64,000 nt of DNA from an uncultured Christensenellaceae bacterium (GTDB lineage Bacteria; Bacillota; Clostridia; Christensenellales; UBA1242): the NCBI GenBank assembly GCA_910587225.1, contig CAJULT010000002.1, forward strand, positions 47,446 to 111,445, in the 5' to 3' direction. Under the pieces are notes generated by a model. That model did not search any database, was not told the origin of the DNA, and was given only the letters and a program-made list of their open reading frames with translations. Positions 1 through 7,503 of this stretch are shown here, piece after piece; the stretch's first letter is position 1; every line of letters begins with the position of its first letter. Both the position numbers and the translations under genes were made by a program.

Positions 1-2
1 AA

Positions 3-458
3 CATCTTAAAAAGAATGATATTTCTATATCAGACCCAAAAAATCTTGCTTTTTCTAGTTTTGAATGTGATAAGAGTGAAAAGCAAATATTAAACTCAAC
101 CCTATATACCATGCTACAAAAGAAGAAACTTGCAAACTTTGATAGTCTTGCGGAAAATTATCTTCAACTCGCTGTTGCAAAAAACCAGTTTGAACTAGGG
201 GTTGGGAAATCGAGTTTAGAAAAAGCTCAAATAGCAGGTATAGAGGATTTATCTTTTTACCAAAGAATTAAAGAAGTATTGCTTGAAGGCGCTATAAAAG
301 TTGGAGCTAACAGCAAGTTGGAACTTGAAGCATACCTTGACTTTCTTTCAGCTAATGCCAAAACACTGTGGAACAAGACTGCTTGCACAGGCAGATGGCT
401 AATATTTGGGGAAATTGAAAGCGAAATCACACACGAACTTTCATTTCAAGATGAATAA
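3..458 (+). CDS. Hypothetical protein, 3' part only (5' end outside window)
   Basis: The frame is open from base 3 to the stop at 456-458, so the gene begins before the window. At least 151 residues are visible; an internal Met lies at base 111. The protein is mostly helical and charged, with no signal peptide, membrane segment or motif that I recognise. It is followed after 11 nt by another small gene with a GGAG ribosome binding site, so the two are probably co-transcribed. No function is proposed. Confidence 0.6.
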   Translation, partial: HLKKNDISISDPKNLAFSSFECDKSEKQILNSTLYTMLQKKKLANFDSLAENYLQLAVAKNQFELGVGKSSLEKAQIAGIEDLSFYQRIKEVLLEGAIKVGANSKLELEAYLDFLSANAKTLWNKTACTGRWLIFGEIESEITHELSFQDE

Positions 459-469
459 GGAGAGAACTT

Positions 470-889
470 ATGGAAGAAAATAGCATGTTTCAAAATGAAA
501 TTCAAACTCTTGAAAAAATTACTATAGATACCGTTACAAGAATTGAGCAACTTAAGCAAATCAAAAGCAGCCTCCTTGACAAACAACTTTTAGCCGGCGG
601 CGCATTTGCAGAGCCTGCAAGCAAAGTTATCAGCCTTGACAGCAAAGCGAATGATTTGCTCAAAAAATATAACAAATTACTAAAAGAACTCGGCCCTGCC
701 ATTGAATGGTTTAACGTTGCAATTTACGCAGATGCAAAAACGCAAAGATATGCCTACAAATACTGCATAGATATCCTTCCTAATAGGTTTGCACACCTTG
801 AGAAGATGGCGAAAAGTTATGCCAGCAGCACACATACGAGGCTTAAAAAAGAAGGCTCACGCCTTCTTTTTTGTGGCATAAACGCCTGA
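470..889 (+). CDS. Hypothetical protein, helical, 139 residues
   Basis: A soluble, helix-rich protein with no motif I recognise. The start at 470 is preceded by a GGAGAG ribosome binding site and follows the upstream stop by 11 nt, so it belongs to the same transcript. The last 15 codons run through a perfect intrinsic-terminator hairpin (845-872), so either the C-terminus is encoded by the terminator itself or an earlier stop was lost by frameshift. The first seems more likely because other genes here also end inside terminators. Function unknown. Confidence 0.6.
   Translation: MEENSMFQNEIQTLEKITIDTVTRIEQLKQIKSSLLDKQLLAGGAFAEPASKVISLDSKANDLLKKYNKLLKELGPAIEWFNVAIYADAKTQRYAYKYCIDILPNRFAHLEKMAKSYASSTHTRLKKEGSRLLFCGINA
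845..872 (+). terminator. Intrinsic terminator inside the 3' end of the preceding gene
   Basis: A 12-bp perfect stem, AAAAAAGAAGGC against GCCTTCTTTTTT, with a TCAC loop. It lies wholly within the coding frame of the 470-889 gene. Confidence 0.8.
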
Positions 890-962
890 TGAGTCAGCCA
901 ACTTCCATATCTGCCCTCCTCACCTTCTATTTTACTCGGGGGGGGATTTGTCAAGTAAATTC

Positions 963-1016
963 CGCGGTTTATAAATTTTCTTTTATTATTGACAAAACCG
1001 CGAAATTTGATATAAT
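963..1016 (+). promoter_or_regulatory. Sigma-A promoter with flanking inverted repeat
   Basis: TTGACA at 989-994 and TATAAT at 1011-1016 with a 16-nt spacer, followed by AGGAG at 1023-1027 and the ATG at 1037. The spacer carries AAACCGCG (995-1002), which is the inverted copy of CGCGGTTT at 963-970. That gives a candidate repressor site overlapping the core promoter. Confidence 0.7.
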
Positions 1017-1036
1017 ATTTCTAGGAGAGTTTATAT

Positions 1037-1327
1037 ATGAAATTTAGAACATTTACTTTAGAAGAAGTAGCTGAAGAGCTGGATAAGGCTATTTCAAAAG
1101 CCAACAGCTACAAAGAGTCTATAGAAGGTGTGCAAAATATCGAAGCACAAAAAATTAGACTTCATTGCAGGCATATCATTTTAAAAGCTAAGTCCTTTAA
1201 AGAAGGCTTGGTTAGCGCTAACTTAAATTTCCCTCATAAACAGTTGGAACTGTTTACAACTATTCAAAATATAGCAAATGAGTTTAATACTATTGAAAAC
1301 AAGCTTAACCATTTAGAAGAGCAATAA
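1037..1327 (+). CDS. Small hypothetical helical protein, 96 residues
   Basis: A monocistronic gene with its own strong promoter, an AGGAG site 9 nt before the ATG and a terminator right after the stop. The product is charged and strongly helical with coiled-coil-like heptads in both halves, without a signal peptide or membrane segment. I do not recognise the family. The inverted repeat within the promoter suggests it is switched by a repressor rather than constitutive. Confidence 0.65.
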   Translation: MKFRTFTLEEVAEELDKAISKANSYKESIEGVQNIEAQKIRLHCRHIILKAKSFKEGLVSANLNFPHKQLELFTTIQNIANEFNTIENKLNHLEEQ

Positions 1328-1355
1328 AAAAACTTGCAAATAATGCAAGTTTTTT
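1326..1355. terminator. Bidirectional intrinsic terminator
   Basis: AAAAACTTGCA and TGCAAGTTTTT form the stem, flanked by A and T runs on both sides. It serves the + strand gene ending at 1327 and the - strand rplA ending at 1360. Confidence 0.85.
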
Positions 1356-1359
1356 ATTA

Positions 1360-2040
1360 TTACATAGTTGTAACAAGTTTAATTCCAGGTCCCATTGAAG
1401 AAGCAATAGTGATGCTCTTAAGGTATTGTCCTTTAGCTGCGGCTGGTTTTGCCTTTACAATAGCTTCAATAACCGTATTGTAGTTTTCAACAAGCTTTTC
1501 TTTACCAAAGCTTACTTTACCGATAACTACGTGAACAATATTGCTCTTGTCAAGTCTATATTCAACCTTACCAGCTTTCGCATCAGTGATAGCTTTTACA
1601 ACATCCATAGTAACTGTTCCGCTCTTTGGGTTAGGCATAAGGCCTTTAGGGCCAAGTACTCTAGCTACGCGTCCTACAACGCCCATCATATCAGGAGTTG
1701 TGATACATACGTCAAAGTCAAGCCATCCACCTTGGATTTTAGCTACAATGTCTTCAGCGCCAACATAGTCAGCTCCTGCTTTAAGTGCATCGTCTGCCTT
1801 GTCGCCCTTAGCGATAACTAAGATTCTTACGCTTTTACCAGTACCATTTGGAAGTACGCACACGCCACGAACTTGTTGATCAGCGTTACGTCCGTCAACG
1901 CCAAGTCTTACGTGAAGTTCAACTGTTTCATCAAACTTAGCCTTTGGAAGAGCTAAAAGTGCGTCAAATCCGCTATTTACATCATAAGCGCCTGTTTTAA
2001 GCTGCTCGCAAGCTGCTTTATATCTTTTACCTACTTTCAT
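1360..2040 (-). CDS. rplA: Ribosomal protein L1
   Basis: Binds 23S rRNA helix 76 (the L1 stalk) and in many bacteria represses its own operon by binding a similar site on the mRNA. The 226-residue length and the family signatures [10 protein letters not shown] and GPKGLMPNP, together with the C-terminal SMGPGIKL, identify it firmly. It is the last gene of the rpmG-secE-nusG-rplK-rplA transcript, starting 10 nt after rplK, and is followed by a bidirectional terminator. No rplJ-rplL pair follows here, unlike the usual longer arrangement; those genes must lie elsewhere. Confidence 0.97.
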   Translation of the reverse strand: MKVGKRYKAACEQLKTGAYDVNSGFDALLALPKAKFDETVELHVRLGVDGRNADQQVRGVCVLPNGTGKSVRILVIAKGDKADDALKAGADYVGAEDIVAKIQGGWLDFDVCITTPDMMGVVGRVARVLGPKGLMPNPKSGTVTMDVVKAITDAKAGKVEYRLDKSNIVHVVIGKVSFGKEKLVENYNTVIEAIVKAKPAAAKGQYLKSITIASSMGPGIKLVTTM

Positions 2041-2050
2041 TTTGCCCTCC

Positions 2051-2479
2051 TTAGTCTACAACCTTAACGCCCATACTACGTGCGGCGCCGGCAATCATAG
2101 ACTCAGCAGATTCAATGTCAGTGCAGTTAAGATCTGGCATCTTGGTTTCAGCGATTTGTCTAATTTGCGCTCTTGTAATTTGTCCGACTTTTGTTTTGTT
2201 TGGTGCTGCGCTCCCCTTTTCAAGTCCAATAGCCTTCTTGATAAGTACGGCTGCTGGTGGAGTTTTAAGCACGAAGGTGAAGCTTCTATCTTCATAGATA
2301 GTGATCACCACTGGAATGATAAGCCCTGCCGAAGCGGCGGTCTTGTCATTGAACTCTTTGGTAAAACCAGCGATGTTGATACCATGAGGTCCAAGTGAAG
2401 AACCTACTGGTGGTCCCGGTGTGGCTTTACCTGCTGGCAATTGTAATTTAACAACTGCTGCAACTTTCTTTGCTGCCAT
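2051..2479 (-). CDS. rplK: Ribosomal protein L11
   Basis: Part of the GTPase-associated centre; binds 23S rRNA with L10/L12 and is needed for RelA-type stringent sensing. The N-terminal region with [10 protein letters not shown] and [10 protein letters not shown] and the C-terminal GAARSMGV stretch are diagnostic, and 142 residues is the normal length. The ribosome binding site is AAGGAGG. A 119-nt structured gap separates it from nusG, which may carry an operon-specific control element. Confidence 0.97.
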   Translation of the reverse strand: MAAKKVAAVVKLQLPAGKATPGPPVGSSLGPHGINIAGFTKEFNDKTAASAGLIIPVVITIYEDRSFTFVLKTPPAAVLIKKAIGLEKGSAAPNKTKVGQITRAQIRQIAETKMPDLNCTDIESAESMIAGAARSMGVKVVD

Positions 2480-2505
2480 TTTTTCCTCCTTATGTGGTTA
2501 GTTTT

Positions 2506-2586
2506 GAACGGTTGCAGTTCCGTTCTCCCACGCTTAGTTTTTTATACTAGGTCTTTCCTAGTGTATATGTAAGCGGCGTTAGCCGC
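2506..2586 (-). promoter_or_regulatory. Structured leader ahead of rplK-rplA
   Basis: Reading on the - strand, three hairpins lie between nusG and rplK: GCGGC/GCCGC (2573-2586), ACTAGG/CCTAGT (2546-2562) and GAACGG/CCGTTC (2506-2525). None has a U-tract, so they are not terminators. L1 is known to repress L11-L1 operons through mRNA structures in this position, so this is a plausible L1-binding autoregulatory leader. That role is inferred from position and structure only. Confidence 0.5.
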
Positions 2587-2598
2587 GATATACCATAA

Positions 2599-3198
2599 TT
2601 AGTTAATTTTTCGTACCTGAGCAAATTCAAGGTCAACGGCGGTTTCCCTACCAAACATTTCAACATTGACAGTAAGTTGGTTCATGTCGCCATTAACAGA
2701 AGTGATTTGTCCAATCATACCATTAAGTGGTCCATCAACTATTTCAACTCTGTCACCTGCTGCAAGGTCAACCTCAACCTTAATTTTCTCAAGACGAAGT
2801 TTCATAACTTCCTCTTCGGTAAGAGCAAGTGGACGTCCCTTAGGCCCTACAAAACCAGTTACTCCGCGAGTATAGATGATATTGTGCCAAAGGTCATCAG
2901 CGTATTTGATTTTTGCTAAGATATAGCATGGCATTGCCTTGCGTTGAACAAGTTTCTTTTTACCATTCTTCTCTTCAACAACATCTTCCATTGGAATAAC
3001 TACTTCAAGTATCCTATCTTGAAGACCAAATTTTTCAATCATATTTTCAAGATTTTCTTTGGCTACATTTTCATATCCCGAAAAGGTGTGAAGCACATAC
3101 CATTTTGCTTCCAATTTCTGAGCTAAATCACTTGAAGATTCAGTTGGAACTGTGATAATGTCGTCACTTGTTTTGGTTTCAATTTCCTTATTTTCCAT
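2599..3198 (-). CDS. nusG: Transcription termination/antitermination factor NusG
   Basis: Binds the RNA polymerase clamp through its NGN domain and couples transcription to Rho or ribosomes through its C-terminal KOW domain. Visible signatures are KWYVLHTFSGYE near residue 33, VGPKGRPLALTEEE in the linker and the KOW motif GDRVEIVDGPLNGMIGQI. An N-terminal tail of about 30 residues rich in Ser, Thr and Glu precedes the NGN domain. It starts 11 nt after secE, the classical secE-nusG pair. Confidence 0.97.
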   Translation of the reverse strand: MENKEIETKTSDDIITVPTESSSDLAQKLEAKWYVLHTFSGYENVAKENLENMIEKFGLQDRILEVVIPMEDVVEEKNGKKKLVQRKAMPCYILAKIKYADDLWHNIIYTRGVTGFVGPKGRPLALTEEEVMKLRLEKIKVEVDLAAGDRVEIVDGPLNGMIGQITSVNGDMNQLTVNVEMFGRETAVDLEFAQVRKIN

Positions 3199-3209
3199 AG
3201 TTTACTCCT

Positions 3210-3554
3210 TTACGCTGCTGGTGCAAGAAGACCAAATAATAGGCCAAGCAGATAGTCTATTCCGAAAAGAACTACTGCAAAAATAAGCACAACCACAAGT
3301 ACGACACCAGTCTTTTTAACAACCTCTTTAAAGGTTGGCCAAGTCACCTTTTTAAGTTCAGACACAGTTTCCTTAGTCTTCTTGGCTACTGTATGCTTGC
3401 GCTCTTTTTTCTTTTTCTTGTCCTTAGCTTTTTTATCAGCGTTTTTGTCAGCTGGCTTAGCCTTGGCAGATTTTGGATTTGGATCGTTTACTGCCATAGT
3501 TTCTTCAGCCGCTACCTCTGTCGTAAGATCAGTTTTCTTCGACTTTTTAGACAT
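3210..3554 (-). CDS. secE: Preprotein translocase subunit SecE
   Basis: The small membrane subunit that clamps SecY in the Sec translocon. The core is a short amphipathic helix with the signature ELKKVTWPTF followed by a single transmembrane segment (about residues 84-108). At 114 residues it is about twice the minimal Gram-positive SecE, because of a highly charged, Lys/Ala/Asp-rich N-terminal extension of about 60 residues. The extension is predicted cytosolic. The gene lies between rpmG and nusG, as in most Bacillota. Confidence 0.93.
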   Translation of the reverse strand: MSKKSKKTDLTTEVAAEETMAVNDPNPKSAKAKPADKNADKKAKDKKKKKERKHTVAKKTKETVSELKKVTWPTFKEVVKKTGVVLVVVLIFAVVLFGIDYLLGLLFGLLAPAA

Positions 3555-3566
3555 AGTTCCCCCAGT

Positions 3567-3728
3567 TTACTTAGTTTCTTTGTGAACAGTTCTCTTTCCA
3601 CAACGAGAGCAGAATTTTTTGATTTCAATTCTCTCAGGATTAGCTGTCGCATTCTTAGATGTTGCGTAATTTCTCTCTTGACATTCAGTGCAAGCAAGAG
3701 TAATCAATTTGCGTTTTGGTGCTGCCAT
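3567..3728 (-). CDS. rpmG: Ribosomal protein L33 (zinc-ribbon form)
   Basis: 53 residues from the ATG at 3728 to the TAA at 3567. Cys13-x2-Cys16 and Cys40-x2-Cys43 form the four-cysteine zinc ribbon of C+ paralogues. The ending [10 protein letters not shown] is typical of the family. The ribosome binding site is AGGAG, 9 nt upstream. As first gene of the rpmG-secE-nusG-rplK-rplA transcript it sits directly behind the promoter and attenuator-like hairpin. Zinc-binding forms are usually expressed in zinc sufficiency; no Zur-like site was recognised. Confidence 0.93.
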   Translation of the reverse strand: MAAPKRKLITLACTECQERNYATSKNATANPERIEIKKFCSRCGKRTVHKETK

Positions 3729-3742
3729 AATTTATCTCCTAA

Positions 3743-3807
3743 CAAAAAACTAACACCCCGCGATGAAGTGTTAGTCATATAATACCATAATTATTCAAAG
3801 TTGTCAA
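3743..3807 (-). promoter_or_regulatory. Promoter and terminator-like leader hairpin of the rpmG operon
   Basis: On the - strand: TTGACA (3802-3807), a 17-nt spacer, TATTAT (3779-3784), then almost at the transcription start a hairpin with arms ACTAACAC and GTGTTAGT (3749-3775) followed by six T (3743-3748). The hairpin looks like an intrinsic terminator placed about 20 nt before the ribosome binding site, so attenuation of the operon is plausible. Confidence 0.65.
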
Positions 3808-3852
3808 CAGTTTTATACTTATTTTATATCAAAATTTGATGAAAGAAACACT

Positions 3853-4527
3853 TTAAGTATTTTCATCAACCTTAAAAAATTTTGCTATGCTTTCTCCTGC
3901 TTTTTTCGTTTTAAAATCATATAAAGAATTAGCATAATCTACCATGCTAGTTTTATCCATTCCTTCCATCTGAGCTTTTACATGGTCGATTACTTCTGTA
4001 AAATCCGGTCTTGCCTCTTTTAGCTGATCAAAAATATATGTTCTTTCTGGATTCATAGCATAAATTTGCGCCATAGACCAAATTAAATCACAATCATTTT
4101 CTGGTAAAAAATCGGGCTTTTCTGGATATAAAAATAATTCAACTTTACCCTGCTGTTCAAATTCTTGTAACATGTGCAAATGACTATCATATTTAGTTAC
4201 TTCTAAAGGTTCGGTTTCCTTAGGTGACCGAACTTCATTACGTCCCCAATTATCTTCGTCAAAATAATCGAAATCTTTTGCATCTAGTTTGTAAATATAA
4301 ATTGGCTTGTCATGGTTTTTAAAATAATCCTTTGACCTTTCTACAACGACATATTTACCATATTTACATCTCAAATCTGCATTTATTGTTCCTGCCCTAA
4401 ATCCAAAAATGCCTGCAAGTTCAAAGTATGGAGTTGCATAGACAAATTCACCTTTTTGTGTCGCTTGTCTAGGTCTAAAAACCTTTATATCTCCCCTATC
4501 GCTTCCGTGATAAACAAATCCTTCCAT
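3853..4527 (-). CDS. Hypothetical protein with ART-like YHGS motif
   Basis: 224 residues, soluble, with a GGAGG site before the ATG. The N-terminus has VYHGS (residues 5-9), then a conserved-looking GEFVYATPYFELAGIFG stretch (residues 26-42). This His-Gly-Ser/Thr followed by a Tyr in a second strand recalls PARP/KptA-type ADP-ribosyltransferase folds, where His and Tyr bind NAD. The third catalytic residue cannot be assigned by eye, so this is a weak structural guess. It has its own promoter (TTGACA at 4566-4571, TAAAAT at 4543-4548) and looks like an accessory single gene between housekeeping operons. Confidence 0.5.
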   Translation of the reverse strand: MEGFVYHGSDRGDIKVFRPRQATQKGEFVYATPYFELAGIFGFRAGTINADLRCKYGKYVVVERSKDYFKNHDKPIYIYKLDAKDFDYFDEDNWGRNEVRSPKETEPLEVTKYDSHLHMLQEFEQQGKVELFLYPEKPDFLPENDCDLIWSMAQIYAMNPERTYIFDQLKEARPDFTEVIDHVKAQMEGMDKTSMVDYANSLYDFKTKKAGESIAKFFKVDENT

Positions 4528-4542
4528 ATCTCCTCCACTTTT

Positions 4543-4571
4543 ATTTTACTGTCTTAAATAAAATATGTCAA
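4543..4571 (-). promoter_or_regulatory. Sigma-A promoter of the ART-like gene
   Basis: On the - strand TTGACA (4566-4571), 17-nt spacer, TAAAAT (4543-4548), 16 nt before the start codon with GGAGG between. Confidence 0.65.
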
Positions 4572-4575
4572 GATA

Positions 4576-4601
4576 AAAAAACGGACATGTTGTCCGTTTT
4601 T
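4576..4601 (-). terminator. Intrinsic terminator after the HicB-like gene
   Basis: Stem ACGGACA/TGTCCGT with A and T runs on both sides, directly after the stop of the 4600-4872 gene. It overlaps the -35 region upstream of the next gene. Confidence 0.8.
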
Positions 4602-4872
4602 ATTTCAAATCTTTATCTGTGACTGCGCAGTCAATTAGCATTAAGACATCGTCCTTCTTGCACTGATCTTTTACCTCTTGGAAGTCAGTTGGCATATTAT
4701 AATCGAAATCATATTTAATTGCTTGAACAAAATATTGTTTCAAAAACTCCTTAGCATACAAAAATGCCTCTTCCATAAATGCGCCATCGGTTGCAAGTTC
4801 AATATCTGGAAAAAGAACGCGATAGCAATCGTCATCTTTATAAAAAATAGCTGGGTAAACAAAACGCTGCAT
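4600..4872 (-). CDS. HicB-like antitoxin domain protein
   Basis: 90 residues with the HicB-type start: FVYPAIFYKDDDCYRVLFPD, then LATDGAFMEEAF. This is the partial RNase H-like fold used by HicB antitoxins to bind HicA. No DNA-binding C-terminal helix-turn-helix is evident and no HicA-like gene lies next to it, so it is an orphan. A possible promoter is TTGATA (4912-4917)/TATTAT (4890-4895). It may neutralise a toxin elsewhere, or be a domesticated HicB-fold protein; such orphans are frequent in Bacillota. Confidence 0.65.
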   Translation of the reverse strand: MQRFVYPAIFYKDDDCYRVLFPDIELATDGAFMEEAFLYAKEFLKQYFVQAIKYDFDYNMPTDFQEVKDQCKKDDVLMLIDCAVTDKDLK

Positions 4873-4937
4873 AGCCTCTCCTTATTTCAATAATAACACA
4901 ACTTTTGCTATTATCAAAATATTTTCGCACTTTTTAA

Positions 4938-4960
4938 CAAAAAAATGCCCCAAAAGGGGC
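4938..4960 (-). terminator. Intrinsic terminator
   Basis: GCCCC-AAAA-GGGGC stem at 4947-4960 with eight A on the + strand (U-tract on the - strand) at 4938-4945. It ends the 47-residue gene. Confidence 0.85.
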
Positions 4961-4973
4961 AATTTATTTGTGA

Positions 4974-5117
4974 TTATTGTTCAACTTCAACTTTTACCTG
5001 TTTTTCTTCAGCGTAAACAGTTTGCGCAGTTTTACTTTTTAAACTAACTCTTTCTTTGTTAGCCATTGCGGTCATATCATTCAAAATGTATGCAATATTT
5101 GCTTTAACAATTCCCAT
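4974..5117 (-). CDS. Small hypothetical protein, 47 residues
   Basis: Supported as a real gene by a complete unit: promoter TTTACA (5164-5169)/TATTAT (5141-5146) with 17-nt spacing, a GGAGG ribosome binding site 7 nt before the ATG, a clean frame and a dedicated terminator. The sequence begins MGIVKANIAY and ends KVEVEQ. It is charged with no membrane segment. It lies upstream of the HicB-like gene but has no RNA-binding HicA motif. Function unknown. Confidence 0.6.
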   Translation of the reverse strand: MGIVKANIAYILNDMTAMANKERVSLKSKTAQTVYAEEKQVKVEVEQ

Positions 5118-5140
5118 AGTCGTCCTCCATTTATGGCTAT

Positions 5141-5169
5141 ATAATAGCACACTTTTTCTAAAATGTAAA
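5141..5169 (-). promoter_or_regulatory. Sigma-A promoter of the 47-residue gene
   Basis: On the - strand TTTACA (5164-5169), 17-nt spacer, TATTAT (5141-5146). Confidence 0.65.
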
Positions 5170-5207
5170 TACCTTTTTAAAAGATTTTTTTAAAAACTTT
5201 ATCAACT

Positions 5208-6914
5208 CTACATACGCTCTGGAACTTCTATTGCAAGCACGTCTAAACCTTGAATCAACTTCTTTTTAACAAGTTGCAAAAGTGCCACATACCCTGCTTT
5301 AACTTTTGGATCTTGTTCATTAACAACATTGTGATTGTTATAGAAGGTTGAAAACGCACTCGCAAGGTCGTAAAGCGCTGAACAAAGATTGTTAAGGCTC
5401 TTTTCCCGATAGCATACTTCATAGGAAGAGTTAAGCCTCAAAATTGCCCTCATAATATTGCGCTCTTCTTCGTTTCTAATACGTATACCGCCAGCAGGCG
5501 TATCCTGCGTCTTTTTAAGTATTGAGTTTATGCGAACTACTGTATACTGCAAATACGGGCCAGTCTTTCCCTCAAAGGACATAAATTTATCAAGGTCAAA
5601 TACATAATCCTTTGAAACATTATTGATAAGGTCGCCAAACTTCATAGCCGCAACCCCTATTTTAAGTGCGTCATCTTCGCTCGCACCATTTGCTCTTAGC
5701 TTTTCTCGTGCGCTTGCTGAAAGCATTTCAATAATGTCTTCAAGCTTAATCGTATCACCGCTGCGAGTTTTAAATGGTTTGCCGTCACTACCATTCATTG
5801 TTCCATTTACAATATGTACAAGTTGTTGTCCCTCTGGTGATATGCCCGACAATTTACAAACTCTGAACACCTGAGTAAAGTGCATTTTTTGTCTACCGTC
5901 GGTAACATACTCAATTCGGTCAACATTTGGATAAGCAATATTTCTCATTAAGATAGTAGCAATATCTGTTGTCGCATACAATACCGCTCCGTTAGATTTT
6001 TGAACTAGACAAGGCGGCATTGGTGAATTTTCATCCTCTTTTGCGACATCGACAACCATTGCCCCCTCACTACGACGAAGAAGTCCCTCATTATTCAAAA
6101 TATTGATTACATCCTGACAATACGGATCGGCTGTACTCTCGCCATACCATAAATCAAACTCAGCACCAAGTTTGGAATAGTTTTGCTTAATTTCATTAAC
6201 CGAAAGTTCACGAATGACCTTATATATTTCATAATATGGGCTTTCGCGTCTTTGAATTTTGAGTGTCCAGCTTTCAGCTCTTTCTCTGAAATCCTCATCT
6301 TGCTGTTTTCTGGCACTTGCCTTAGGGTATGCTTCATTGAGGTCATCAATAGTTAGTGGTGCATTTTGCCCTTTCCCAAAGTAGCCATCAAGCTTTCCAT
6401 CTTCATAAAGTTGAAGCTCGGTAAGCCCCATTTGAAGTCCCCAGTCACCAAGGTGAACATCGCTTATAACTTTGTCCCCCATGAGCTTATACAGTCTTTT
6501 CAAACTTTCTCCAATGATTGCTGGACGCAAATGTCCAACGTGGAGTGCTTTGGCAACATTAGCCCCGCCATAATCCAAAATTACAAGTTCGCTTTTCACA
6601 TGCTCCTTAACGCCTCCGCGTTCATTTTCCAAAAAGACTTGTCCAAGAAGTTCAAAAGCAAAGTCAGTAATTTTAATATTTATAAATGCAGGTTTTGCTA
6701 CCGAAAACTCAAATGAAGGTTTATAACCTATATGATTTACGATTTCTTCTGCTAGTTCAAACGGATTTTTTCCAAATTTCTTTGCGAGCGCGAAGCAGTC
6801 ATTGCATTGATAGTCGCTTCCCTCTCGCGCAGAAAAAGAACAACTAAGTTTTTCATCATAGCCCGCCGCCTTTGCACCATCAGTTAAAATTTGTTCAATT
6901 CTGTCCTTAATCAT
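5208..6914 (-). CDS. argS: Arginyl-tRNA synthetase
   Basis: Class I synthetase that charges tRNA-Arg. The N-terminal Add1 domain is followed by the HIGH motif as HVGH (residues 125-128) within ANVAKALHVGHLRPA, and the C-terminal half has FDLDKFMSFEGKTGPYLQY, the degenerate KMSKS region usual for ArgRS. The anticodon-binding DALR domain ends the protein. 568 residues is the normal length. Its start overlaps the recR stop by 4 nt, so translation is coupled; it ends the dnaX-ybaB-recR-argS transcript. Confidence 0.96.
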   Translation of the reverse strand: MIKDRIEQILTDGAKAAGYDEKLSCSFSAREGSDYQCNDCFALAKKFGKNPFELAEEIVNHIGYKPSFEFSVAKPAFINIKITDFAFELLGQVFLENERGGVKEHVKSELVILDYGGANVAKALHVGHLRPAIIGESLKRLYKLMGDKVISDVHLGDWGLQMGLTELQLYEDGKLDGYFGKGQNAPLTIDDLNEAYPKASARKQQDEDFRERAESWTLKIQRRESPYYEIYKVIRELSVNEIKQNYSKLGAEFDLWYGESTADPYCQDVINILNNEGLLRRSEGAMVVDVAKEDENSPMPPCLVQKSNGAVLYATTDIATILMRNIAYPNVDRIEYVTDGRQKMHFTQVFRVCKLSGISPEGQQLVHIVNGTMNGSDGKPFKTRSGDTIKLEDIIEMLSASAREKLRANGASEDDALKIGVAAMKFGDLINNVSKDYVFDLDKFMSFEGKTGPYLQYTVVRINSILKKTQDTPAGGIRIRNEEERNIMRAILRLNSSYEVCYREKSLNNLCSALYDLASAFSTFYNNHNVVNEQDPKVKAGYVALLQLVKKKLIQGLDVLAIEVPERM

Positions 6915-7501
6915 TTTATCTCTCTCCTCTCTTCCATTGCCCTTGAAAGAGTAACTTCATCAGCATATTCAAGGTCGCTACCCATAGAAACGCCCTGAGC
7001 AAGTCTTGTAACTTTCACGCCAAGAGGTTTTAAAAGTTTAGAAATATACATGGCTGTCGCGTCACCTTCAACGTCTGGGTTTGTAGCCATAATCACTTCT
7101 TCAACGCCCTCGCTGCCAACTCTATCTAAAAGTTCACGGATGCGAATATCATCAGGTCCTCTATTTTCAAGTGGGCTGAGCGTACCAAACAGCACATGAT
7201 AAACGCCTTCATAGTCTTTCACTTTTTCCATTGAAATAACATCTTTCGGTTCTTTAACTACACACACAATTTTGTGGTTTCGACGTTTACATATAGGGCA
7301 AATCTCCTCGTCAGTGAAATTTCCACAGGTCTTGCAAAAGCCTATCTTGCTCTTTGCCTCTAAAATAGCGTGTGAAAAATTTTCCGCCCTCTGCTTTGAG
7401 CCTTCAATGATTGAATAGGCATAGCGTTGAGCGGATTTGTAGCCAACACCCGGAAGAGTGCGGAACTGTTCAATTAAACGTTCTATAATTTCGTTTTGCA
7501 T
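6911..7501 (-). CDS. recR: Recombination mediator RecR
   Basis: Works with RecO/RecF to load RecA on gapped DNA. Visible are the helix-hairpin-helix start with LPGVGYKSAQRYA, the four-cysteine zinc finger (FCKTCGN ... CPICKRR) and the Toprim domain with ENRGPDDIRIRELL and ATNPDVEGDATAMYI. 196 residues is normal. It lies 2 nt after the ybaB-like gene, the standard dnaX-ybaB-recR order. Confidence 0.96.
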   Translation of the reverse strand: MQNEIIERLIEQFRTLPGVGYKSAQRYAYSIIEGSKQRAENFSHAILEAKSKIGFCKTCGNFTDEEICPICKRRNHKIVCVVKEPKDVISMEKVKDYEGVYHVLFGTLSPLENRGPDDIRIRELLDRVGSEGVEEVIMATNPDVEGDATAMYISKLLKPLGVKVTRLAQGVSMGSDLEYADEVTLSRAMEERREIK

Positions 7502-7503
7502 CT

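Noticed and set aside
1426..1821. Long open frame on the + strand opposite rplA
   Set aside because: It is the antisense shadow of a certain ribosomal protein gene and has no ribosome binding site or promoter. Similar frames opposite gyrA, gyrB, secA, res and mod were dropped for the same reason.
4600..5117. HicA-HicB toxin-antitoxin pair
   Set aside because: Only the HicB-like gene is recognisable. The adjacent 47-residue protein lacks the HicA double-stranded RNA-binding fold pattern (Gly-x-x-His).
5150..5210. T-box riboswitches ahead of argS, metG or hisS
   Set aside because: None of the three genes has a long leader with specifier loop and TGGNACC-type antiterminator; argS and metG are internal operon genes.
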